Positions 1 to 9,993 of a stretch of DNA of 64,000 nt are shown piece after piece. Positions within the stretch are counted from its first letter, which is position 1; every line of letters begins with the position of its first letter. The stretch is from Paragonimus skrjabini miyazakii (lineage: Eukaryota > Platyhelminthes > Trematoda > Plagiorchiida > Troglotrematidae). The notes under the pieces are model-generated. The model saw only the letters and a list, made by a program, of their open reading frames with translations. It was not told the DNA's origin and did no database searches. A program made the position numbers and the translations under genes. The stretch covers positions 309,809 through 373,808 of the forward strand of contig JTDE01000111.1 of NCBI GenBank assembly GCA_014338405.1. The letters are read 5' to 3'.

Positions 1-2905
1 TAAAACAGTTGAGATTCCCGAAACAGAAAGGCTAACGAATTTGCAGCTAAATGCTCGCCAGTGACTGCCACACACTGCCATGTCACGAGGTGTCTTTCAC
101 CAGCGGTGTGAGTCATCACGACTTCCCTATCCAGGTAAGTATCGCCTATCAATATTGCTCAGCAGAACGGTCGAGGCTTTCGAAACTGGCAATGTATCAT
201 CTTATGACCGCCTTGTGGACCTCCCCCAACCATCTGTATCCACAGAGAACAACTCGTGGTGTGAGAGACGCTCCGTCAGCATACAAAGTACAAGACCCAA
301 CCAACTAAGGTGGTGCATCTTCACTACCTGGATTACCGAAACGAACTTTTACGTAATGGGAACACAAGCCGACTGAATGTTGCGCTGACCATACAGTCAA
401 CTCATTTGATGCAAACCGACTGGTGACTACAACGGTGATTACCTATCGAGAGTCTGTGGGCATCCTCCGCAAAAATGGGCCAAACTTTTAGTCCATGGAG
501 CAAAACTGAAACCAAACCCATTGTAAACTTTGTTCTTAATTAACAAATGTGCGTCTCTGCAAAGCCACAATTGACGCAGGTTGGCGAATGTGTCAGGTGT
601 TTTTGCTGTCCTCGTGAACAACTGGTCGGCAATATTACAGGTTGACGAGAAGACAGTATCCAGGTAAGTGAAGTGATCGGTAATCTTCAGCAGCTTCCCA
701 AAAACAACAGACAGGGTCAATGCCAACCTAATTTTGTAACAGCATTTTACAATTTTAAGATGCAAAATGCATGCCATTTAGATCAGTCATATCCCTTGAT
801 TGCTTCATCGTGGTCTCTATGTTATCCACAGAACCAGGTGAAGCAACATCATCTGTGTATTATATTCATTAGTTTATTATTCTAGAGAAGGTGCATTCAG
901 ACATCATCTGAACCTCGAGATGCTCCTTCCAGAATGTCGTCCATCACGTGTTTGAAAAGGAATGAGAAGAAAGACACTGTTGTCTAACGTCTTTTGACGT
1001 GGAAAACGCTCGTAGCAATTGTCTATAAATGCGCACTCCGCATCAGGGGGAGCATAGGAAAACTTCAGAAAACTGACAACTTTCACTGCGATTGAGATAG
1101 TCCCGGAGAAAACGTCGGACAAGCAACTCAAAAGCAACTTTTATGTTCAAAAATATCATGACCATCGGCCGAGAAAATAAGTGTCATTGCTCAGATGTAT
1201 ATTTAGAGGCAAAATTATAATTAGCACGTCCGCGATCAAACCTGGAACCTGTCCGTCCCCACCCTCAACAGGTTCCGTCTGTTTACCACGTTACGAAGGC
1301 CGCGAAAATCTTGAATAAGATAGAGGCAGACTACTGTATTTGTAGTTGCTACATAATGTCCTGCTCCTCTTTGAAAATTGGAATAACAGTTGATAGGTAC
1401 CAGTTATGAAAAACCAAATCAATCTCCCAAGTGAATTTGATAAATCTAGTTATTTCATATAGTTGTCTTTCACCTTTATTATTCAGACGTGCTGGAAGAG
1501 AAAGGTCCGCCTCATTATTGTCAACTCCAACCTCTGTCATCCAAAATTGAATAAACTGATTCGGGCTAGTCAAACTGTTCCTAGAAATGCGCGGCCCATC
1601 TGTCAACTCACCACTTCAGTTTACAAACTCGTGGAACTTTTCTCATCTGTGGTCTAACCAACGCCATGTCGATGACAGATACAACAATGAATCAAGGTAA
1701 ACAGCACCCGACTGTTCTTCGATAAACAAGTATTCCCAATCATTCTACCCCACTCATGGAAATAAGCCTCACGGACCTCACGCAGACTCGTCATATTTTT
1801 ACGTTACAGTTCACGGCGGTCTTTGTCGTACTCGGGGTCAGGAAGGATCAGACGACCGTTGTTCATAAGTTCTGCTGAAGTAGCACAAATCGTATTCGTA
1901 ATGGTCCTCTGAAGCAGACCTCTTCTCAAGAGGTTCGCATAGTTGTCGATATTTTTACGCAGTACCGGTTTGGGCGACACTACTGTTGTGACTCGGGCAA
2001 ATTAACTGTCGGCGATGTTTCTTAGGCTCACTGTGTTACAATGCTGCTCAAATTCCGTATGAGTACCTCGTGCCTACGAGCAGGTGATCTCTTATTAAGT
2101 AATAAAACGAACAGGATGCAAAAAATAGCATGACCTTCGTCAAGGTGGTTACACCTAAATGAACGACAATATTTAATGGGGTGGAGAAGCCGACAGCTGC
2201 CGACGATATGAACAACCTGTATCCATGGCTGAGCTACACAGTGCAACATGTGACACAATGTCGTCGCCTGTGTCTAAATGCGCTGCTTGATACATAGAGT
2301 TTGTGTGACACGTATGCATGTAAAAGCCTAACGCCATTTTTAGTGCATCTCGCACGGACACAGACCCACCCACCCGCTTTTCTTATGTAAGACGACCATT
2401 TGTGTGTTTATATTGCCAGCAAGCACAGCGATGTCCGAATGCCTGATTTCTCTCAGAAGGTCGAAAGCACTTACGTAGAAGACATTCTAGACAGCATTCG
2501 AACTATTAGCCGTTGGAACGTATGCATATATGACAAATAAACAACGTCTTTCTGGTAAGTGTCGGTAGACTCTGACCGAAGTACTAAGTCTGAGGACACT
2601 CATCGTGATCTAGTAGGACTGGCTTGTTTTCTCTTATCACCCAGCATAATCCCAAATTCAACCAGACGACGAGGTTCCGCCACATCGTCACCAGAGACCC
2701 ATAGAATGGACCGACGATCCACTGCATTATTTAAGTGTGAATTCAAGTCAAGTACAATTGTAGGATCGTAAAGGAGCAGTCCAGACAAATTATACAAAAA
2801 TCCAATTTCAGACTCCAGACAATGATCGTCAGTGCTACTTGCTGACCCTATTGTCGAACAGTGCGGACGCTAAAAATTGCCATGTTTGTCGGTTGTTTTT
2901 GATGG
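1..2905 (-). mobile_element. Decayed RTE-like non-LTR retrotransposon (LINE copy 1), endonuclease to 3' end
   Basis: Minus-strand translation, broken by stops and frameshifts, gives the ordered parts of one LINE pol protein. The endonuclease N-terminus (SVRTVRQ-stop-GQQVAL) lies near 2880-2900 and the endonuclease middle (LNNAVDRRS...SGDD) at 2600-2797. The linker (LREVREAYFHEWGRM...NSRVLFTLI) is at about 1640-2000. RT motif 1 (NWYLSTVIPIFKEE) is near 1349-1430, and the RT catalytic block (SRPMVMIFLNIKVAFE) at 1110-1200. The thumb (DHFTYLDTVFSS...FANLRQLW) is at 439-777 and the C-terminal tail (DGWGRS, SRDDSHRW) at 30-330. The first RT aspartate, normally LDIKAAFD, reads Asn. Several stops are one C-to-T step from Gln (CAA to TAA or TAG), as in neutral decay. 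The element is dead. Clade assignment (RTE-like, as abundant in trematodes) is from memory of the family. Confidence 0.85.
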
Positions 2906-2962
2906 GAATAGAGGGGTGTTAATAGCAAGAGCGGAAGAAGGTGAAAATGAATAGACTGGACG

Positions 2963-3178
2963 CTAACTTCTGATACGTCCCGACCGTTTATTCCGAGGAA
3001 GATGATCGGCTTGGGGGATCCCATAAAAAGTATCTGATATGGAAGTCTTACCTGTGATGCAACGAGAAGTAGAGTTTTCGCCGGGTACCCTACCAGCAGC
3101 CAAAGTCATAACAATTTGACTTAATAGTGTGTTGCCCAACCCAGGTTTAAAGTAAACAAAAGTGTTATCTGATTCTGA
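2963..3178 (-). other. Short open frame with a P-loop-like stretch, unidentified
   Basis: A 71-codon frame on the minus strand, open between a TGA and a TAG, just upstream of the LINE copy 1 endonuclease. It contains FVYFKPGLGNTLLSQIV, which resembles a Walker A loop with Asn in place of the catalytic Lys, then a possible donor (CACAG|GTAAGA) at about 3051. It could be an exon, a relic of the LINE 5' region, or chance. No family is recognised. Confidence 0.2.
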
Positions 3179-3199
3179 TCACTGATGCGCGCAGTGGAT

Positions 3200-3920
3200 G
3201 TACTCGAAGCTACATCAAGCTTCCGACTGACCCAGAACGTTTCTGACTACAATGGATAATGTGCAACGGTCATCTGTTTGATGAATGGAGTGCTCTTTGT
3301 TTCAGGGCAAAGTTTTTAACCCCCAACCTTATTAATTGATAGACAACAGTGCCGCAACTATAAGGATGCTTCTGCTGCATGCTCACAAGATAGTATCTCA
3401 CTGTATATGCACCTTTGAACAGTGAGTAGTGTCACATGCAACCTTATAAGCTTGTCTGATTTTTGTCCAGCTGTTTCACTTTGGTCTGTTTGACAAGGTT
3501 TCATCTAGTAGGACAGACAATCTAGTCAACATAGCCAGCCAGATCGATGCACTGCACAAGCCTGACCGGGATTCAAAGAAGCTAGGGATGAAATTTCACA
3601 GCTTTAATTTTATCCTTGAAGAAAAGTGTACGTGATGTACAGACAATCTCAAGATAAATGGAAGTTACATTCCGTTTCACAGCCTCATACTTCAGTTGAA
3701 ATCTGGATGTCTATATATTTGTGAGAAAGAAATTGCATTTTACTTTCAGTTGTGTTGTATGTGTATTTAACTTATAGCTTGTTTTCACCCCGTTCGTATG
3801 GATGGACACAATCCATCTCTGATTGCTGATGTTAGGCTGGCTACAGCCACGAAGGCTCGAAATCCAGCTCATAATGATTTTTGATTTTTAACCAAAAACC
3901 AACATTCTACCACCGTTTTC
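3200..3920. other. Non-coding stretch with hairpin-rich repeat-like block at 3790-3880
   Basis: No supported coding frame. At 3790-3880 there are two short hairpins (ATGGAT...ATCCAT and GGCTG-GCTA-CAGCC) followed by an ACGAAGGCTCGAAATCCAG block. This looks like the structured terminal region of a retroelement, but the family cannot be named. Confidence 0.3.
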
Positions 3921-4040
3921 TTGCTTTCTTGAGCTCACCAGGTAGAGTTGGTCTGATTGAAGGATCTAGCAAACAGCCGTTTGCATTACGAGTCAAAACT
4001 CTTATCCGTTCGGTCAGCAGTCCTATAAACATCATTTATA
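3921..4040 (+). repeat. Dispersed repeat, copy 1 of 2 (partner at 16671-16788)
   Basis: About 120 bp shared in the same orientation with 16671-16788 at roughly 70% identity by eye. Common landmarks are CTCACCAGG, TGGTCTGA, TTACGAG and GGTCAGCAGT in the same order and spacing. It is an old interspersed repeat of unknown family. Confidence 0.6.
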
Positions 4041-7000
4041 TAGGGGGAATTTGTATGAAAGTGGGGATAGTTTATTCTGCTGAAACTTTTTTAATTTGCG
4101 CGCTTCTTTAATTAACTAGTCCCTCCAATCACCATCAAATAGACAACTTCAGTTGACTCATTCCAACGAACAGCATAATCTGGACGTCTTGTTTGCCAAA
4201 TGTATGAAATTAGAAGATGCGATGCGTTTTTCCTTCTTAACTTACAGTGTTCTCTAAAACTGATTAAGGAGAGCCACATTCCTCTTAAGAAAAATGATTA
4301 TCTGGTTGCACTTAAAGTTGACGTTGCTCCTAGGGAACAAGCTTCCAACCTTCGAGTCTCACAAATAATGCTTTGATATTATTATTCAAGTAACACTTAA
4401 TGATTCACCTAATTATCAATACGGAAAATAATACAGGAATTTGCGTATGTTTACGATGGCTATCCAATGTTGGCAGTGTTACTGCCCACAACAGCATTGA
4501 GAATTTTATTTTTTCGAAAACCACTTCAAAATCAACCAGTTGTGCTGTTTGAAAGATAGCTATGCTTTCCAATTGTCATCATTCCCTGCTACTCGTAGAT
4601 CAGTCGGCAAAGTTGCAAACTGTTCACTTGATCCACGGTCATGTTCTTTCTGGTTTTCTCTAGACACGGAGTGGGTTACGGAAACTACAAGCGAAAGCAC
4701 AGTTTAGCTTCGATGATAGACCCACCTAACAGTGGATACAATAAGCCATGTTGCTTCCAATTATAATCGCTTTCAACAATCAAACTGGTCGACCGTTTTT
4801 AAACCCTACCCAAGTGTAGTATAGCATATAATTGAATAAACTATTATTCTTCGATGGAGGTTGTGGCTTAAATACTAATGATTTGGGAGTAAAACTGAAT
4901 ACAGTATTCGAAATATGATTATTTTCTTTAATTCGAATGAAGGTTTGGCTGTTAAACCCTCGATACACCGAAAAATTTTGCTTGCAATAGGCTGACGAGA
5001 CTATTGAGGTGGATCAAGATCCTTTGAATTTAGAGTGAGGGTAAATATGCATGGTCTCAAACTAACGACTAGGTTGCAGTACTGTTAAGGTCCTCAGAAT
5101 TATTGCAGTCTGAGAAAACTTGGCTTTGGTAATGTATATAGTTTTGGTTGACTCTGTGGTCTTGAAATTAGTTGTCCGATCACAAGATATTCCTTTTTGT
5201 TGAAGTCGACTGCAGTTCCTCGCAGTCGATAATCGTGCGACAACCATATGAAGCACGCTCATGACTCTACTACCGAAATTCTTCCTACGTTACTTGACAA
5301 AGTGAGCACATTTCAATCCTACATAGCATTCAGTAATACAACTCAAAACAGTTACTCTTCTGTTTAACATGATCACTGAATTTTAGGCGGTTTCATATGC
5401 ATTCAATGTGGTCGAGTTCCGCAAGAGATTTTACATATCTTTCAGTGTGCCAAATATAGATGCAAGTTTGTAAAGTTGATGAGAGTAGCAACTACCAGCT
5501 AGGTGTCGCTCAAAAACAATGCGTTCAAATTAAAAATTTCCAGCTACCCTACTCATACTCAAGAAGAAAGGTGTGCATTTGGATTACCTCTTAATCGCTA
5601 CAGGATGGTTGTTGATGTAGGAGTCACAACAGCCTTCAAGGATTCCTTTATGCATGTTTGGCATTCGTATGTTGAGTCAATTGTCGTGTGGGTTGCACTT
5701 CTATCCAATAGTCTGTGAACCGTGTGTCATGTTCCCGTTTATAATGTGAATTTTAAAGCAAGCAGAAGCTGAACAGAACAGTTTCTGGTTGGTCATTGAG
5801 TTTCAGCAACTATTGCTGCCGATATACGAATTTACTGTCCTAGTTTGATACATTATGTTTTGGATAAAAAGTAGGTGGATCTACAGCTGCATCAATAAAT
5901 TCCCTTGTGCTTAAATATATGTCGACTGTAAAATAGGATTCGCACAATTTCAAAAGCATTTGCAAATCAGTTTAAAGTGTTTGTTTATGTAGTTTTCACT
6001 TCTCAGAATTGTGTCATCAATTTAATCACAATGGTATGTCTTGAAATTACTAGCTGTGTGACGGGATTCATATATAGCAACGATCAGGTCAGTAGCATAG
6101 TTAGATACAGTGTTAAATTTTTAAAATGTTGCGAGTGTTTGAATTTCGGACGTGGAAATGTTTTGTGCTAATATCTTCAACACATTTGAACCTGCAGGTT
6201 TGCGTTAAATTTCGAAAGAAGCTGGCTAGAAACTAGGAGTGCGAAGGTCACAAAAATGTGACTGACCGTCAGGCCGCAATCGACCGAATCCCGGCGACTC
6301 ATTAGCATCGCTCAGCAGACTCGGTGAAAGATTTCGACGTGACTACGGAACCATAATCGCAGAGGTGACGCTTACATTTAATGGGCAGTAATCCTGTCTC
6401 CGATCACGAAGATAGGGCTGGCGGATCTTTGTTCAGAAGCGAAAGTCGAAACATTTTTCAATGTGGCATTTCAATCATAACCACGCTGAGATCAATGCCG
6501 GGGTTACCTAGTTAAAGTGCGGCTGGGGTTGAAACCCAGCTGTGAAAATATTATATATCACCGACGGTTTATAACGAGGGAGAAACGTTATTTCTGAAAC
6601 AAACTTACTGACACACCTACCGGAATATGAAAACAAGTGAAAAATGAATAACTGATTAAGCAAATTCTTATCCAATACACCCTGAAAATTGGCTCAACTT
6701 GTAGTTGGGGTTCGTTGTAGTGTACCGTTAAGAGGGTGTAATGAAAAGGTAGGAATGCCTCTAAAAATCAACAGCAAGTGTTCTGCAAATATCGTGCTAA
6801 CTGAACGTAAATTTAAGAAATATTTACGTGTAATTGTCATTACCAGACAGTGTAGAAATGATTAACGTTTCAAACATTGTTACCCTACTGTTACCTAACT
6901 ATGGTGATCAAAGAGCAAAATGTGACACGCAATGTCGGTGAGGCTATTAAAATATTCTCTGCACATACCAAATTGATGCACGTGCCTTCTGTTTTCAATA

Positions 7001-7107
7001 ACTGTTCATAACGTAATCTTGAAAATGAATAAATTTATCTGTAAAATTCTTTAGGTTAATGTACTTGACTTACTTTGATTTCCAGAAAGTAGGTGGGTGT
7101 TGCGTAT
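4041..7107. other. Intergenic/intronic stretch, no gene seen
   Basis: Only short chance-like frames occur (for example 5503-5718 and 5977-6171 on plus). A GC-richer patch at 6235-6550 with a 6-bp stem and 7-nt loop (GCTGGG-GTTGAAA-CCCAGC) looks repeat-derived. Nothing can be named. Confidence 0.4.
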
Positions 7108-7469
7108 GTTAAGATTTAGTTTGGTCTCATCAACAACAAAAACGAAAACACGTTAACCGCACACACATTCATAACTATGAAGCCATCAAAACCACAGCAA
7201 CTCGATGGGCCATTCCAACCACTTTGGTGCACATAGGGTCAAGTGGTAAGCTTTGATCAACAAAACTTCACTAAAGGTCAGTGGCTTCGGGTTCTGTTTG
7301 CGTTACATTATTTTGGATAAGATAACTGAGTCGAATTGGTGGCCAATTGTCATGAGATGTCTAGCAATTGAAGGTGTGAGAATTCTAGTGATGGGTTAAC
7401 CGGTTTCAGATAATTGTGCCATCAGTTTTTTTAACCATTTCGGGCCGTATTCTGCCACTCACTGAGAGA
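7108..7469 (+). repeat. Left arm of a long, nearly identical inverted repeat pair
   Basis: Its reverse complement is present at 9617-9993. The flanks on both sides of the arms diverge abruptly: outer edge at GTATGTTAAGATTT, inner edge at CACTCACTGA. In the comparable 230 bases the only differences seen are one T/C near the outer edge and two bases in a poly-T run. This arm is complete and contains 134 bases (7205-7338) that are hidden by Ns in the other arm. No TIR-type ends or target-site duplication could be settled. Confidence 0.85.
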
Positions 7470-7519
7470 GTTGCCGATCTGTTCTGCAATTACAAGTGAA
7501 CCGTAAGACAACATGAGGT

Positions 7520-7870
7520 AAGGAATAGTCAGACAAACTGCGTTCGAAATTGTTTGTAACTGCAACTTTTATGTTTTGAACCAAGTGTAAGTATTGTGAC
7601 CGTAAAAGACGCTTGACCCATGTTAACCATGGGGCCACAAATGCATATATTCATTCGCTCGCCAGACATGCATTCACATACATTGGGTGACAGTACGTTG
7701 TTATTCCCCCTGGTGGAACTTCTACCATAACACGTACACACCACTCCGATAGTCTCTTCTTGTCCGTCGTATTCCTGGCGTTCAGAGGTTGATCTTTTGT
7801 TCCTGAATGTCGCTTGTGGGTAATATACTACTTGTGAGTAGTATACTACTCACAACGAAACTGCCTGTCA
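7520..7870 (-). repeat. Dispersed repeat family, copy A (partner at 33770-34165)
   Basis: A diverged repeat shared with 33770-34165. The minus-strand frame is partly preserved in both copies: VLSPNVCECMSG here against VLSPDVCGYMSA there, and GQASFTVT against GQVSFAVT. This suggests an ancestral protein, but the family is not recognised. The end holds a perfect 24-bp palindrome at 7832-7855, followed by CGAAACTGCCTGTCA in both copies. Confidence 0.7.
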
Positions 7871-7983
7871 CAAAACATAAGTAGACGGCCAACACCTAAG
7901 TGATCGAACAGACTTCAATTTGCGTCTGATGTCGTTCCTCAGATGTCCCTTTTGAGCTGCAGAACTAGCAGGTTATCGTTCTT

Positions 7984-8262
7984 TTAAGCTACATGAACTG
8001 GTTCATTACGCTTGTTCATCATCCTGTGAGCTTCTATCATATTTTCAAGATAGCATTCTGCCAGTGGCGTTCTTCCTATCGTCTGTTCTTCTGCCTGCAG
8101 CTTGTCATGAATGAAAACATGCCTGATCGTATGAAATGTGGTCTTGATCAAATCACGCTTGTACGCTTTCGGTACGAAAGTAAAAATACTGAAGCTGATA
8201 CCCGCCCCGTGTTTCTTCACGGTGGACTAATTACTGTGATATCTCATCCTCACTAATGATGA
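7984..8262 (-). mobile_element. Penelope-like element reverse-transcriptase fragment
   Basis: A 78-codon minus-strand frame reads SIFTFVPKAYKRDLIKTTFH, then LQAEEQTIG. It resembles the region of Penelope-like (PLE) reverse transcriptases just before the linker to the endonuclease, where families read F.P..YK..LV.TL.HR followed by an AEE helix. Only this segment was found, and no GIY-YIG domain follows at lower coordinates. It lies between the arms of the 7.1/9.6 kb inverted repeat. It could be a relic nested in another element. Confidence 0.55.
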
Positions 8263-9616
8263 TGAGTACATCTGAATACATTTTTTTCTCGTGATACAAG
8301 TATAGCTTCAGGTGACTATAGTTAGGAGGGTTGAAGACAAAGTAAAACAATCAATATTTGTAAAAGTCGAAATATCATTAACATGTCATCAGTACAATGA
8401 TTTAGCGATATTTTCTCGGACCTGTCGTTCAGTCACTCATAGGAATATATAAATTAGTGTTGGGTTTAATTGACCGTGTACAGCTATTCCGCCTATCTGT
8501 TAACAAAAGATGCTCTTCTTAATTAGACTTGGTGCTTTCTGTACACAGTACAATGAGCCTTTCGAGACATTCAAACTGAATACCTGTATCAATGTCTTGA
8601 CCGTACAAACCTACCTGTAATAATAAAACAGATATTTGCGAAAAGATCATCATCGCCAATCGAATATATAAAATTAAAACCTACTGGCGTGCTTTTGATA
8701 TCCCTGATAGCTTAAAGCTACCCTACTGACAGAATAGGGAATATGACCCCGCGGATGGAAAATATGAACATGCTAACGAGCACTTTTGCGATTAGCTGAG
8801 TTAATCGTATACAAACTTAGTTACAGGCGTGCCACTGCTGTGTATTTTCAGTGCACCCCTCATTTGCGTTGTTTCATTTCCAGTTGGTTTCACGGGCCTA
8901 AATTATTTTCAAAAATGTGACCCTGCAACAGTAACATCCGAATTTGCTTCCTACTTGCCATTTCGACAGTAATTTCTGGTTATTTTCCCTTCCTTAAACT
9001 CCCCTTCGTTTGCTGAGGCAGTGTTCATTTTTGTTATATGATCGTCCTTGCTCACGATGACAACACTATCAACTTTTTCCGGCTCAAAAATCACAAGTCC
9101 CGCCTTTCTTTCAATTTGTTCATGACTTGTTGTTGCTCTTATTTGAGACAGCACTGTCAACAAGCAACTGCTGGTAGAAGTACCTCAAAATATTCAACAG
9201 TTCCGTGCGGAACCAGATCGTCTAGTCGGAGGAGGTGGGCGATAGATCCTTCAGTTAATCATGTTTATACTCGAATTGCTGTTGGGTGTAAAACTTGTTC
9301 GTACCTTCAGGTGATATTTTGAAATTCATCCCAAGGGAGAGAACCTGCAACTGCATCTGTGCAAACTGAGTTCACAAAAGACTGTGGACATGCTTTAACT
9401 CATCACCAACATATACACTCAAATTAGCTGATCATGACAGAGAGTTCAGCAGAAAACGACGTGCTCTGGCTATGGTGTTTATATAGGTTTATCAGGTAAA
9501 CACTTCTAAGTTGGTACGGCGTACAAAAGACAATCTGCTGAGGGCTTCAGCAAGGCGATGAACAACTTTTAGAAAGCTATTTAATAATTTTTAGTCACTC
9601 TCTAAGTACTACATCA
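8263..9616. other. Interior of the inverted-repeat interval, no gene seen
   Basis: Frames at 8951-9163 (minus) and 9038-9322 (plus) are short and overlap on opposite strands. Neither shows a recognisable motif or paired splice sites. The stretch could be the interior of a foldback-type element bounded by the arms at 7.1 and 9.6 kb. Confidence 0.3.
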
Positions 9617-9993
9617 GTGAGTGGCAGAATACGGCCCGAAATGGTTAAAAACTGATGGCACAATTATCTGAAACCGGTTAACCCATCACTAGAATTCTCA
9701 CACCTTCAATTGCTAGACATCTCATGACAATTGGCCACCAANNNNNNNNNNNNNNNNNNNNNNNNNNNNNNNNNNNNNNNNNNNNNNNNNNNNNNNNNNN
9801 NNNNNNNNNNNNNNNNNNNNNNNNNNNNNNNNNNNNNNNNNNNNNNNNNNNNNNNNNNNNNNNNNNNNNNNNNNNNNNNNNNNNNNNNNNNCGAGTTGCT
9901 GTGGTTTTGATGGCTTCATAGTTATGAATGTGTGTGCGGTTAACGTGTTTTCGTTTTTGTTGTTGATGAGACCAAACTAAATCTTAGCATACC
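9617..9993 (-). repeat. Right arm of the long inverted repeat pair, interrupted by an N gap
   Basis: Reverse complement of 7108-7469. Bases 9617-9741 and 9892-9993 match the left arm almost perfectly; the middle is replaced by Ns. The matching order on both sides of the gap shows that the missing bases correspond to 7205-7338 of the left arm. Confidence 0.85.
9742..9891. other. Assembly gap, 150 Ns
   Basis: A run of exactly 150 N. The homologous interval in the left arm is 134 bases long, so the gap size is either a fixed placeholder or a slightly wrong estimate. Confidence 1.

Noticed and set aside
6500..6545. T-arm-like hairpin as a tRNA gene
   Set aside because: No A box, no acceptor stem, and the loop lacks the TTC core.
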